Assembly: GCF_900002575.1 (NCBI RefSeq)
Contig: NZ_LN650648.1
Coordinates: 682,001 to 746,000, forward strand
Direction: 5' to 3'
Length of the DNA: 64,000 nt
DNA from: Romboutsia hominis
GTDB lineage: Bacteria; Bacillota; Clostridia; Peptostreptococcales; Peptostreptococcaceae
The position numbers were made by a program, and so were the translations under genes. This document shows positions 43,786-52,512 of the stretch, piece by piece (the first letter of the stretch is position 1; the number at the start of each line of letters is the position of its first letter). Under the pieces are notes generated by a model that ran no database searches, was not told the origin of the DNA, and saw only the letters and a list, made by a program, of their open reading frames with translations.

Positions 43786-44904
43786 GTGAAAAAAATATTG
43801 ACAGTGCTAACAGTATGCTCTTTAGTATTTGGAACAACATATATATATGCAGATACTGAAGATAAAAATATAGAAACTAAACAAAAGAGTGTAGATGATA
43901 AATTAAACAAAAACAGAGAAGAGCAAACAACTTTAGAATCTAAAATAAGAGATTTAGATTTTAAAGTGAAAGAAATAGAAGGAAATATAAAAGAAACTAA
44001 TGATAAAATAGAAAATTTAAATGGTGAAATAGAAACTACTAAAGTTGAAATAGAAAAACTAAACGAAAATATAAGTAAAAATGAAGAAGCTCTAGGTAAA
44101 AGATTAAAAGCAATAAACAATAATTATTCTATGGGATATATTAAGGTTATATTAAGTAGTACTTCTATATCAGATTTTTTCAATAACATATATGTAGTTA
44201 AGCAAGTTGTAGAACAAGATCAGAAGATACTAAAAGAATTAGATGAAAATAAATCAGAAGTAGAGAAAAAAGAAAAAGATTTAAATTATAAAAAGAAAAT
44301 GCAAGAAGATTTAAAAATATCTCTAGTAGAAAATAATGAAAAGGTACAATCTGATAAAAATGAACTAGAAGCTTTAAAGAGAGAACTAGAAACTGAAGAA
44401 GATAATTTACAAAATGAACTTGAAAAATTAGCAGCAGAAGCAGCAGCTAAACAAGCACAGGAAGCACAACAAAGTGCTGCATCAATTGATGAAAATTTAA
44501 ATGGAGCAATAATATCAAGTGGATCTTGGCCAGTCCCAGGACATACTAGAATAAGCTCTCCATATGGATATAGGCTTCATCCAGTATTAAATGTTCAAAA
44601 GATACATACAGGTATTGATATACCCGCACCAAAAGGAACCCCAGCAGTAGCAACTGATAGTGGTACAGTTATATATTCAGGACCTAAAGGAAGTTATGGA
44701 AATACTGTAATGATACAACATGATAATGGAAGGGTATCATTATATGCACATAACGATCAATTACTAGTATCTGTTGGACAGAAGGTTCAAAAAGGACAAG
44801 CAGTAACTAAAATAGGAAATACAGGAAGATCAACAGGGCCACATTTACATTTTGAAATAAGAATAAATGGAAAGCATACAAATCCTATGCCATACATAGG
44901 GTAA
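43786..44904 (+). CDS. Secreted coiled-coil M23 murein hydrolase (EnvC/PcsB-like)
   Basis: A 372-residue wall enzyme. A signal peptide (about 1-24, ending YIYADT) is followed by a long coiled coil (about 25-225, rich in Glu, Lys, Asn and Leu), a short Ala/Gln linker, and a LytM/M23 domain with zinc ligands His274, Asp278 (HTGID) and the HLH pair His353 and His355. It lies 20 bases behind ftsX and is most likely the hydrolase controlled by FtsEX through the coiled coil, as PcsB and CwlO are elsewhere. The start is GTG. Confidence 0.93.
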   Translation: MKKILTVLTVCSLVFGTTYIYADTEDKNIETKQKSVDDKLNKNREEQTTLESKIRDLDFKVKEIEGNIKETNDKIENLNGEIETTKVEIEKLNENISKNEEALGKRLKAINNNYSMGYIKVILSSTSISDFFNNIYVVKQVVEQDQKILKELDENKSEVEKKEKDLNYKKKMQEDLKISLVENNEKVQSDKNELEALKRELETEEDNLQNELEKLAAEAAAKQAQEAQQSAASIDENLNGAIISSGSWPVPGHTRISSPYGYRLHPVLNVQKIHTGIDIPAPKGTPAVATDSGTVIYSGPKGSYGNTVMIQHDNGRVSLYAHNDQLLVSVGQKVQKGQAVTKIGNTGRSTGPHLHFEIRINGKHTNPMPYIG

Positions 44905-44905
44905 T

Positions 44906-44953
44906 AAAAAATAAGTATCTATTAAAAAATAATTTAATAGATACTTATTTTTT
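44906..44953 (+). terminator. Intrinsic terminator after the ftsEX-M23 operon
   Basis: 21-bp arms (AAAAAATAAGTATCTATTAAA) with a 6-base loop; the 3' arm ends in a long T run. Confidence 0.9.
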
Positions 44954-45079
44954 TATTTAGAAATAAATGAATTAAGTTGTACATTTAAATAAATATTAGC
45001 AAATTTTGTGCTAAAACATAATACATGTTATCATATAATATATGATTAGATAAACAAGAATCTAAAAGGAGTTTTACAC

Positions 45080-45577
45080 ATGGAAGAATATGTAGTTGTG
45101 GATTTAGAAACCACGGGTCTTGACCCATATAAGGGTTGCGAAATAATAGAAATCGGAATAACTGAGATAAAAAATAACGAAATAATTAGGAATTATTCAA
45201 GGTTTGTAAAACCAACTTCAGATATACCGCCATTTATAACAGATATAACTAACATAACTAATGATATGGTTAAAAATGAAGACCCTATAGAAAAAGTTTT
45301 ACCTAGATTTAGAAAATATATAGGAAATAGGACTATAATAGCTCATAATGCTAAATTTGACTTAAAATTTTTAAATTATTATTTAGATAAATTAAATTTA
45401 GAACCTATAACTAACCATATATGTACATTAGAAATGTTAAAGGCTAATAAGGACTATAAAGGCAAAAATAAAAAATTAGAAACAGCATGTGCATATTATG
45501 GAATAGAAAATAAAAATGCACATAGAGCAGATAGTGATACATTAGCTACAGCTAAATTATTTTTAAAAATAAAATGA
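45080..45577 (+). CDS. DnaQ-type DEDDh 3'-5' exonuclease
   Basis: A 165-residue single-domain exonuclease related to the PolC/DnaQ proofreading domain. ExoI VVDLETTGLDP, ExoII AHNAKFDLKFL and ExoIII HRADSDTLATAKLF are complete, giving D, E, D, H, D. It is free-standing and has its own promoter region and terminator. It may proofread or process RNA ends; the polymerase partner, if any, is not encoded nearby. Confidence 0.9.
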   Translation: MEEYVVVDLETTGLDPYKGCEIIEIGITEIKNNEIIRNYSRFVKPTSDIPPFITDITNITNDMVKNEDPIEKVLPRFRKYIGNRTIIAHNAKFDLKFLNYYLDKLNLEPITNHICTLEMLKANKDYKGKNKKLETACAYYGIENKNAHRADSDTLATAKLFLKIK

Positions 45578-45579
45578 AC

Positions 45580-45618
45580 AAAAAAGCAAACTATTATTTA
45601 AATATAGTTTGCTTTTTT
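45580..45618 (+). terminator. Intrinsic terminator after the exonuclease gene
   Basis: 15-bp perfect arms (AAAAAAGCAAACTAT) with a 9-base loop and six T. Confidence 0.9.
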
Positions 45619-45771
45619 GTTAGAATTTTATGATTTAAATTATTTTCATATAAGACATAAATTTATATCATTTAAAATAAAAAATTTTTAAAACTAATTA
45701 TATTTAGTGGTTAATTTTTATTAAAACTCATAGTATATAGTATCTTAAAAAACCTTTAGGGGGTTAGACAT

Positions 45772-46071
45772 ATGAATTTTATAGAATTTAATATATCTGT
45801 AAGTGAGATAGAGTTTTCAATATTTAAAAAAATAAAAAATAAGAAGATATATATCGTTAAAAATAAATTAATTATACCGAAGTCTTTTGATATCGGGAAT
45901 AGATTAAATTATATAAAAAAATTAGTAAGTACTATTATAAAAGAGCATGATATTAATAAATCCTATATAAATAAAAATGAATCAGAAAATGAAGATACTA
46001 TACAGTTAATAAAGATAGAAGGTATAGTAGAGGAACTTCTATTTAATTGTGGGGTGGAAATATGCAAATAA
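45772..46071 (+). CDS. Hypothetical protein, 99 aa, coupled to a kinase
   Basis: Not recognised. A basic, Ile/Lys/Asn-rich small protein starting NFIEFNISVSEIEFSIFKKI. It looks like a beta-strand pair followed by helices, with no signal peptide or membrane helix. AGGGGG precedes the ATG. Its last 10 bases overlap the start of the Ser/Thr kinase gene, which strongly suggests coupled translation and a shared function: regulator, substrate or partner of the kinase. Confidence 0.7.
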   Translation: MNFIEFNISVSEIEFSIFKKIKNKKIYIVKNKLIIPKSFDIGNRLNYIKKLVSTIIKEHDINKSYINKNESENEDTIQLIKIEGIVEELLFNCGVEICK

Positions 46072-47081
46072 ATCCAAATGTTAACTTAAAGGTAATAAAA
46101 AAGATTAAATCTGAAGGGGTTAATTCAAATTTATATTTAGTAGAAGATACTCAGCTTGGATGTAAATTTATACTAAAGCAAATAAGTAAAAAAAAATTAA
46201 AATCTGCAGATAAATACTTTGACGAATCTAAGAAGATATATAGGTGCAATCATCCAAATATAATGAATATAAATACAGCATCTCAAGATGAAAATAATAT
46301 ATATATAACAATGCCATACCTAGAAAGAGGATCTTTATATAATTTATTAGAGAATAAAAGCTTAACCATTAGAGAAGTTATAAAGTATTCATTAGACTTT
46401 TTATCAGCAATACAATATATCCATTCTTTGGGTATAATACATTGTGACATAAAGCCAAATAATGTACTTATAAGTGATAATGATAATGCAATACTAACCG
46501 ATTTTGGTTCGGCATTGTATTTAAATAATTCAGGAAATGCAAGGCTTAGAAATGTATATTATAAGCATATAGCTCCAGAGCAGTGTACAAATTCTATAAT
46601 AGATAAAAAAATTGATATATATCAAATAGGTACTACATTATATAGAATGTGTAATGGAAATGAAGAATATAATAATCAAGCCAGAAAATATAAGGACTTA
46701 AATAGTTTAAAAATAGCATGCGCTAAAGGGAAGTTCCCTATAAGAAAAAAATATTTGCCTCATGTACCAAGAGAAATTATAAACATAATAGAAAAATGTC
46801 TTATGATAGATCCAAGGGATAGGTATGAAGATGTTTTAGAAATAATGAATGATTTATCTAGTGTAAGTAGAAACTTAGATTGGAGATATAAAAAATTAGA
46901 AGAAAATGACTTTGTATGGGAACTAGAAGATAAAAACTACAATACTTATATAAGGTTATACAAAGAAGATACAGTATGGAAAGTATTGAGTGATGGGAAA
47001 ATTTATACAGTAGACACAAAGGCTAAGGGATATAAGCTTATAAGAAGTATTATAAAGAATAAAAAAATGACCTTACTTTAA
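46062..47081 (+). CDS. Orphan eukaryotic-type Ser/Thr protein kinase
   Basis: A 339-residue cytosolic kinase. The N-lobe lysine is Lys39 (FILKQIS); the catalytic loop reads HCDIKPNN with base Asp129, having Cys in place of the Arg of HRD; DFG is Asp147; APEQ follows. Such a non-RD kinase usually needs no activation-loop phosphorylation. The C-terminal 75 residues form a separate strand-rich domain (TYIRLYKEDTVWKVLSDG). There is no membrane helix or PASTA domain, so it is not PrkC. I chose ATG 46062, after GGGGTGG; the gene overlaps the small upstream ORF. Confidence 0.9.
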   Translation: MQINPNVNLKVIKKIKSEGVNSNLYLVEDTQLGCKFILKQISKKKLKSADKYFDESKKIYRCNHPNIMNINTASQDENNIYITMPYLERGSLYNLLENKSLTIREVIKYSLDFLSAIQYIHSLGIIHCDIKPNNVLISDNDNAILTDFGSALYLNNSGNARLRNVYYKHIAPEQCTNSIIDKKIDIYQIGTTLYRMCNGNEEYNNQARKYKDLNSLKIACAKGKFPIRKKYLPHVPREIINIIEKCLMIDPRDRYEDVLEIMNDLSSVSRNLDWRYKKLEENDFVWELEDKNYNTYIRLYKEDTVWKVLSDGKIYTVDTKAKGYKLIRSIIKNKKMTLL

Positions 47082-47101
47082 ACCGATCAAGTAAGGTCAT
47101 T
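47066..47101 (-). terminator. Hairpin at the kinase 3' end, T run on the minus strand
   Basis: AATGACCTTACTT pairs with its complement around a 10-base loop. A seven-base A run lies on its left (plus strand), which is a T run for minus-strand transcripts; the right side has no T run. It may still end the kinase mRNA inefficiently. Confidence 0.5.
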
Positions 47102-47190
47102 AAAAAGGGGTAAAATATATTATAAAAAGGGGTTTATTAGGGAATATATTTTATTTGGGGAGTAAATAATCGGTTATTAGGGGAATAACC
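47101..47190 (+). repeat. Array of five G-runs in AT-rich DNA
   Basis: GGGG or GGG occurs at 47107, 47129, 47140, 47157 and 47180, in contexts TAAAAAGGGGT (twice) and TTATTAGGG/TTATTTGGGG/TTATTAGGGG (three times). The last lies within a small hairpin, GGTTATT-AGGGG-AATAACC. No ORF is seen. Such regular G-runs stand out in this genome and may be protein-binding sites or part of an RNA. Confidence 0.5.
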
Positions 47191-47254
47191 TTGTATTTAT
47201 AATAACAAGATTCGACAAAAAAAGCAATAGTAAATTTAAAAAAAGTTTTATAAA

Positions 47255-47307
47255 ATTTTTATTTAAACTAAATTTAATTAAAAATTAAATTTAGTTTAAA
47301 TAAAAAT
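47255..47307 (+). repeat. 25-bp perfect palindrome with 3-base centre
   Basis: ATTTTTATTTAAACTAAATT plus TAATT is followed by AAA and its exact complement. Only one position per arm is C or G. It lies 49 bases before the start of the secreted-protein gene, and no T run follows on the plus strand. Confidence 0.85.
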
Positions 47308-47356
47308 GTATAAAAATACATCTTCTGGATAAACTATAAAAATCTAGGAGGTATAT

Positions 47357-47836
47357 ATGAAAAAATCTAAATGTTTGCTTTTAACCTTATTATTTTTTAT
47401 AGCTATGTCAAATACATCAATATGTATAGAAAAAAACAATATACTAAATAAAGATATATTAATAAATAATGTAGAAAAAGATGATATAAAAATAAGCATA
47501 GAGGACATAAATATAGTAGAGGAAAAAATAAGTGTAGGAGATGTTTACAATTCTTCTGCTATAATAAGTATGAATGTTAGAAATAATAGTAAATACGACA
47601 TAGAATTATCTAATATAGATGTATATCCATATCAAGGCGGAAAACCAGTTAAGTATTTTGTTTCAACAGCTAATGAAGATATACAAGGATTTATAGGAAA
47701 TATAAAAGGTGGAGAAGATAAAGATATAAAAATGGGAATAACACTTCATAATACTAAAGATCCTATAAAATTAGAGTTAAATAATATAGAAGATAAAAGT
47801 AAAGAACAAATTGTACATAGCATAAATATAAAGTAA
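47357..47836 (+). CDS. Secreted protein with an Ig-like domain, 159 aa
   Basis: A signal peptide (about 1-24: LLLTLLFFIAMSNTSICIE) precedes one beta-rich domain of the DUF4352/DUF5067 telokin-like kind (SAIISMNVRNNSKYDIELSN and the GITLHNTKDPIKLEL end). The binding partner and function are unknown. AGGAGG precedes the ATG. It follows a region with a G-run array and a large palindrome and may be controlled by them. Confidence 0.7.
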   Translation: MKKSKCLLLTLLFFIAMSNTSICIEKNNILNKDILINNVEKDDIKISIEDINIVEEKISVGDVYNSSAIISMNVRNNSKYDIELSNIDVYPYQGGKPVKYFVSTANEDIQGFIGNIKGGEDKDIKMGITLHNTKDPIKLELNNIEDKSKEQIVHSINIK

Positions 47837-47865
47837 AAAAGAAAAGCGTTGCTTTTCTTTTTTTT
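47835..47865 (+). terminator. Intrinsic terminator after the secreted-protein gene
   Basis: AAAAAAGAAAAGC pairs with its complement around GTT and ends in eight T. Confidence 0.85.
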
Positions 47866-47870
47866 ATGTA

Positions 47871-48050
47871 TTATTCCATAGGTTGATGAATATCAACAGG
47901 ACACTCTGGTTCATAAGTACCGCAACCTATACAAGTATCATGTATAAAATAAGCTATAACAAAATCTCCTTTGCTATTATATATATTATATAATTTCCAA
48001 AAATCATTTTTTTTAGCCAAATAATATACAAATAATATATAAAGTTGCAT
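47871..48050 (-). pseudogene. Degenerate ferredoxin relic
   Basis: A 59-codon minus-strand frame, reading GDFVIAYFIHDTCIGCGTYE then PECPVDIHQPME and a stop. This matches one half of a clostridial 2[4Fe-4S] ferredoxin (CxxCGxCxxxCPV), but the third cysteine is Tyr and the other cluster is missing. The only ATG lies upstream without a ribosome site. A proper AAAGGAG stands 8 bases before ATA GCT TAT, exactly where a ferredoxin MAY start would be. It is best read as a decayed gene, though a short Fe-S peptide cannot be excluded. Confidence 0.6.
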
Positions 48051-48138
48051 AAACTAAGTATAGTCATAATCTTACAAATTTGTTCTTTGATTTATTTTGT
48101 ATAACAATGTATAATTACTTTATAAATAAGGAGGCTTT

Positions 48139-49059
48139 ATGAGTTATAATAATGATGATAATAAAATAAGACGGAAAAGAGTAAGCTCAAGTACAAGTAA
48201 AACAACAAATAAAACGGATAATAAAGTATTTAATAATAGAAGTGTAAGTGAAAAAATAAAAAATGAAAACACTATAAATAGAAGAACAAGAAGTAGTACT
48301 TATAGTTCTCGTTCAAGAGCTAAAAAAAGCAAGAGGAAAAAAAATAAAAAGTTATTAAAGTTATTTAAAAATTTACTAATAGCAATGTTATTAGTATTAG
48401 CTTTAGTATCAATAGTTTCTAGTATTTATGTATTTACAGTGGTCAAAGGCTCACCTAAAGTAACTAAAGAGCTATTAGAGCAAAACTATATAAGTAGTGA
48501 AGTGGTAGATAATAATGATATACCAAAGTATTTAAAAGATGCTATTGTATCTATAGAAGATGAAAGATTCTATAAACATAATGGTGTAGATACTATATCT
48601 TTAGTAAGATCTGTAGTACATAATTTACTAACAGATACAACTCAGGGCGGAAGCACTATAGAAATGCAAATTTCTAAAAACTTACTTACAAGTGATGATA
48701 AAACTATAAAAAGAAAGCTTAAGGATATGTTTAATGCAACTTCCATGGATAAAAACATATCTAAGGATGAAATATTAGGTATATACTTAAATAATATATA
48801 TTTAGGTAAATCAGCCTATGGGGTAGGAAAAGGTGCTAAAGTGTATTTTGGTAAAGATGTTAAAGATTTAAACTTAGCTGAATGCGCTATGTTAGCAGGA
48901 ATAACTAATAGTCCAGCAAAATATGGTCAATTTGTACAAGCAAAGAAAAGACAAGAAACAATACTTTATAAAATGCATGAACTTGGATATATAAATGATG
49001 CAGAATATGAAGATGCATTAACTAAAGAAGTAACTTTTGTATCTGAAATAGGTAAATAA
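48139..49059 (+). CDS. Monofunctional peptidoglycan glycosyltransferase (GT51)
   Basis: A 306-residue membrane enzyme that polymerises lipid II. A long basic, Ser/Thr/Lys/Arg-rich cytoplasmic tail (1-75) leads to one membrane helix (about 76-100) and a GT51 domain: catalytic Glu in SIEDERFYKHNGVD, QGGSTIEMQISKNL (GGSTITQQ in most relatives), KRKLKDMF, ILGIYLNNIYLGKSAYGVG and AECAMLAGITNSPAKY. No transpeptidase domain follows. It is 10 bases before a DUF3785 gene. Confidence 0.93.
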   Translation: MSYNNDDNKIRRKRVSSSTSKTTNKTDNKVFNNRSVSEKIKNENTINRRTRSSTYSSRSRAKKSKRKKNKKLLKLFKNLLIAMLLVLALVSIVSSIYVFTVVKGSPKVTKELLEQNYISSEVVDNNDIPKYLKDAIVSIEDERFYKHNGVDTISLVRSVVHNLLTDTTQGGSTIEMQISKNLLTSDDKTIKRKLKDMFNATSMDKNISKDEILGIYLNNIYLGKSAYGVGKGAKVYFGKDVKDLNLAECAMLAGITNSPAKYGQFVQAKKRQETILYKMHELGYINDAEYEDALTKEVTFVSEIGK

Positions 49060-49069
49060 GAGGTGTAAT

Positions 49070-49489
49070 ATGAAAGAGTATAAGTTTAATTATGAAGATA
49101 AAGAATATGTATTAAGTTTAGATAACTGTAGTGGTTTATTAAATGATGAAGAAAAGCCCGTAGATGGTATAAAATTAGAAAATATATTAGAAATGTTATC
49201 TAATGGCAGTGAAATAGATTTTGATATGGAATATTACCAAGAAGCTTGCCCAGAATGTCTAAAAGGAGTTAAGGAAAAGCAAAAGTTTTTTGGTTTTTTA
49301 GAATATCATTTTTATATATTCACTAAAAATGGAAAGTTTGTTATAAGTGATATAGATAAAAGTTATGAAGGATTAAGTTTTAACAAATTATTAAGAGCAG
49401 GTAAAGTTGATGACAGTTATATAGTTAGTATAATAATATGTGAAAACTGCCAAGATTATATAATACAAATAGAAAACTGTATAGTATAA
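49070..49489 (+). CDS. DUF3785-like protein, 139 aa
   Basis: Small acidic cytosolic protein resembling the clostridial DUF3785 family: LNDEEKPVDGIKLENILEML, FDMEYYQEACPECLKGVKE and SYIVSIIICENC. CPEC and CENC could together bind zinc. The function is unknown. It is 10 bases behind the GT51 gene and shares its terminator, so they form one transcript. Confidence 0.75.
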   Translation: MKEYKFNYEDKEYVLSLDNCSGLLNDEEKPVDGIKLENILEMLSNGSEIDFDMEYYQEACPECLKGVKEKQKFFGFLEYHFYIFTKNGKFVISDIDKSYEGLSFNKLLRAGKVDDSYIVSIIICENCQDYIIQIENCIV

Positions 49490-49491
49490 AT

Positions 49492-49527
49492 AAAAAAAGT
49501 CTACCATTGATCTGGTAGACTTTTTTT
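49492..49527. terminator. Bidirectional terminator between DUF3785 and SIMPL genes
   Basis: 15-bp arms (AAAAAAAGTCTACCA) with a 6-base loop and T runs on both strands, between two converging genes. Confidence 0.9.
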
Positions 49528-49528
49528 A

Positions 49529-50170
49529 TTACATACAATAAGTTAAAAAGGATGCATCTACTTGTGCTGTTATCTTAACTATACCAGGTACTACATTTGT
49601 GATAGATGATTTAGATGAATAATTAATATTATTTAGCTGAGAACTTATTTCAGTAACTTTACAAGGTATGGGATTATAATTAAGAGAAAAACTTTTAGCT
49701 AAAATACTAGCTTTATCTTTAGCATCTTGAGTAGCTTTTTTTAATGCTTTATTATAGTATTCATTAGGATTAGATAAAGAAAAATCTATATATATTTCAT
49801 CATTTGCACCATTTTCAACTACTAAAGAGTAAATATCATTAACTTTACTTAAATCATGAACTATTATAGTTATAAGTTGAGTTACAGTATAAGAAATTAA
49901 TGTATTTTTTTCATAATCATAATTTTGAGTAGCAGAAATGTCTTTACTAAAAATATCATCCTCTGAAACACCATAATCAGAAAGACTATATAAAAGTCTG
50001 TTTAAAATTTCGCTATTTTTATCTTTTGCTATTTCTAAGCTCTTATCTTGAGAAGAGATTCTAACATTAATTTTTGCCATATCAGATTCTATATTTAAAG
50101 AACTTACACCTCTAACTGTTAACGAGCCCTTGTCAGAGGGCATATTAAATAGGCTATTTTTATATTGCAT
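49529..50170 (-). CDS. SIMPL domain (DUF541) protein
   Basis: A 213-residue protein of the SIMPL family: SLTVRGVSSLNIESDMAKIN at the start, ISATQNYDYEKNTLISYTVT in the middle and the helix ALKKATQDAKDKASILAKS, ending in a strand-rich part. Family members form large ring oligomers; several are exported, but no signal peptide is seen here. The start is ATG 50170, 7 bases after GGAGGT; an in-frame ATG 15 bases upstream lies ahead of that site. Function unknown. Confidence 0.85.
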   Translation of the reverse strand: MQYKNSLFNMPSDKGSLTVRGVSSLNIESDMAKINVRISSQDKSLEIAKDKNSEILNRLLYSLSDYGVSEDDIFSKDISATQNYDYEKNTLISYTVTQLITIIVHDLSKVNDIYSLVVENGANDEIYIDFSLSNPNEYYNKALKKATQDAKDKASILAKSFSLNYNPIPCKVTEISSQLNNINYSSKSSITNVVPGIVKITAQVDASFLTYCM

Positions 50171-50310
50171 AAACAAAACCTCCATACTTTATAGTTTATT
50201 ACTAAGTTTATATATTTAAATAAGTATACTTTAAATTATATTAATTAATAGAAATTTAATATGATATAATTAATATAAATTTTTAAAATGAGATAAAAGG
50301 GGAACTAAAG

Positions 50311-52254
50311 GTGGAAAATGTAATAGGGGTTATAGCGTCAAATATAGAGTTAAAAGAAAAAATAGAAACACTTTACCCAAGGGAAATAAAAAATAAAGAA
50401 ATTATAATAGATATTATAGAATTAGATTTATTAGAAGAACAAGGAAAGATATTAGTTGACAAAGGAGCTCAAGTAATAATAGGTAGAGGTGGAGGATATA
50501 AGCTTATATTAGATACTGTAAATGTACCCATAATACCTTTAAATATGAAATCTATAGATTTACTAAAAGCTATAAAATTAGCTAGTACATATAAAAAGGA
50601 AATAGTTCTTATATTAGGGTATGATGAAGTAGATTTTGATTATATAAGTTTAAAGGATGTAATAAATATACGTATAAAGGAAGAATGGTTCAAATCTAAA
50701 TATGAAATAAGAAGCAAGGTATTAAAATACATCGATAAAAAAGAAGGTATAGTTATAGTTGGAAGTGGAATAGCTTGTTCTTTTGCTAGACAGTATAACA
50801 TAGATAATGTATTTATAAATGCTAGTGAAGAATCTATAACAGAGGCTATAGAATACGCTAAAAATATAATAAGTTCATTATCAAATGAGAAATTTAACAA
50901 TCAAATGCTTATAAATATACTAGATGGAGTAAAAGATGGAATAATAGCTATAGATACAAAAGGCAAAATAATACTATTTAATGAAAGTGCAAAGAAAATA
51001 TTAAATACAAAAAAGGAAGAAGTATATAAGAAAAATATAAAAGATGTATTTCCTTGTATGGATTGGTTAGTAGAAGCTATGATTAAAAATGAGAGTCATA
51101 AGCGTAAGATAAGAAATATAAATAAATTGACAGTAAACACAAGGTCAGTACCCATAATAGTTGATGGACAAGTTCAAGGAATAATTGGAATACTTCAAGA
51201 TATAACTAATATACAAAGTTTAGAAAGAAAAATACGTATGGATTTAAATAATAAGGGGCTCTGTGCTAAATATACATTTGATGATTATATATTCAAAGAT
51301 GAAATAAGTAAAGAACTTGTAGAAATGGCTAAAAAGATTGGTAAAACAGAATTTACGACCTTATTATATGGAGAAAGTGGTTGTGGAAAAGAAGTGTTAG
51401 CACAAAGTATGCACAATATTAGTCAAAGAAAAGATAAACCTTTTGTGGCTATAAATTGCGCCACTATATCAGAAAGTTTATTAGAAAGTGAATTATTTGG
51501 ATATGAAGAAGGAGCATTTACAGGAGCAAAAAAAGGTGGGAAGCCAGGGCTTTTTGAGCTTGCTCATGGAGGGAGTATATTTTTAGATGAAATAAATAGC
51601 TTACCTATAAATATACAAACTAAATTACTTAGGGTTATAGAAGAAAAAAAGATAATGAGAATGGGGTCAGATCGGGTGATACCTCTAGATATAAGGATAA
51701 TGGCTGCTACTAATGAAAATCTAAGACAAAAAATAAAAGATAAAACTTTTAGAGCTGATTTATTTTATAGATTAAGTAGCCTAGAGATAAATATACCTCC
51801 ACTTAGAAAAAGAAAAAAAGACATAGTATTTTTGTTTGAATATTTTGTGAGAAAAATGATAGAAGAAGGTGGTTTTTCAAATCTATCTTCTATCAGTGAT
51901 AACTTTCAGCTAAAGCAAGAAGAGGTTAATCTATTAAATAATCACAATTGGTTGGGAAATATTAGAGAGCTAAAGAATGTAGCACAAAAATATGTATTAA
52001 CAGGTAAAATAGAAATATTATATGTGGAAGATGAATATAATAAAGTGGATGAATATAACTTGAATACATGTAATAGTCAATTTGAAAATATAAATTACGA
52101 AAAAATAGGTATTGATATAAAAGAGATAAATAAATATGTTGAAACAAAGATTATAAATATATTATTATCTCAAGGATTAAACAAAACACAGGTGGCAAGT
52201 ATCTTAGGGATAAGCAGAACAGCTCTTTGGAAAAAATATAAAGGTAATGATTAA
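50311..52254 (+). CDS. Sigma-54-dependent transcriptional activator
   Basis: A 647-residue enhancer-binding protein. Domains: PrpR_N sensor (about 10-180), PAS (about 195-300: [20 protein letters not shown]), AAA+ core (about 330-560) with Walker A GESGCGKE, the sigma-54 contact loop GAFTGA and Walker B SIFLDEI, and a C-terminal Fis-type helix-turn-helix ([20 protein letters not shown]). The start is GTG. The next unit on the same strand has a -24/-12 promoter, so the activator almost surely controls the aminotransferase-ior operon in response to an amino acid or its 2-oxoacid. Confidence 0.94.
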   Translation: MENVIGVIASNIELKEKIETLYPREIKNKEIIIDIIELDLLEEQGKILVDKGAQVIIGRGGGYKLILDTVNVPIIPLNMKSIDLLKAIKLASTYKKEIVLILGYDEVDFDYISLKDVINIRIKEEWFKSKYEIRSKVLKYIDKKEGIVIVGSGIACSFARQYNIDNVFINASEESITEAIEYAKNIISSLSNEKFNNQMLINILDGVKDGIIAIDTKGKIILFNESAKKILNTKKEEVYKKNIKDVFPCMDWLVEAMIKNESHKRKIRNINKLTVNTRSVPIIVDGQVQGIIGILQDITNIQSLERKIRMDLNNKGLCAKYTFDDYIFKDEISKELVEMAKKIGKTEFTTLLYGESGCGKEVLAQSMHNISQRKDKPFVAINCATISESLLESELFGYEEGAFTGAKKGGKPGLFELAHGGSIFLDEINSLPINIQTKLLRVIEEKKIMRMGSDRVIPLDIRIMAATNENLRQKIKDKTFRADLFYRLSSLEINIPPLRKRKKDIVFLFEYFVRKMIEEGGFSNLSSISDNFQLKQEEVNLLNNHNWLGNIRELKNVAQKYVLTGKIEILYVEDEYNKVDEYNLNTCNSQFENINYEKIGIDIKEINKYVETKIINILLSQGLNKTQVASILGISRTALWKKYKGND

Positions 52255-52275
52255 TGTGTTAAAAAATAGTAACTA

Positions 52276-52295
52276 ATGTTAAGATTTATTAACAT
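52276..52295 (+). promoter_or_regulatory. Candidate enhancer site for the sigma-54 activator
   Basis: Perfect dyad ATGTTAA-GATTTA-TTAACAT, about 155 bases before the -24 element, a normal distance for an enhancer. No T run follows, so a terminator is less likely. Confidence 0.45.
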
Positions 52296-52449
52296 AAAAA
52301 ATTATCATCGAAGGTAAGTCATTATAAATAATAAGATTCACATAAATATGAAACTAATAAAAAACAAGCCTACTTAAAAAAAATTGTTTTTTATTAGTTT
52401 ATATTAATTATTAGTTTATTATAGTAAATTAATTCAAATATTTGAATAT

Positions 52450-52466
52450 TTGGCACAAGTGTTGCT
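52450..52466 (+). promoter_or_regulatory. Sigma-54 (-24/-12) promoter
   Basis: TTGGCAC-AAGTG-TTGCT, matching the consensus TGGCAC-N5-TTGCW with GG and GC 12 bases apart. It lies 47 bases before the aminotransferase ATG. Confidence 0.9.
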
Positions 52467-52512
52467 TTATATTAAGGGTGAAAGTAAATAATTATAGGGT
52501 GGTGGGAATATT

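Noticed and set aside
46062-47081. The kinase as PrkC/StkP
   Set aside because: No transmembrane helix and no PASTA repeats; the C-terminus is a short cytosolic domain.
47066-47101. Strong plus-strand terminator after the kinase gene
   Set aside because: The hairpin is good but no T run follows it on the plus strand; the T run exists only for minus-strand transcripts.
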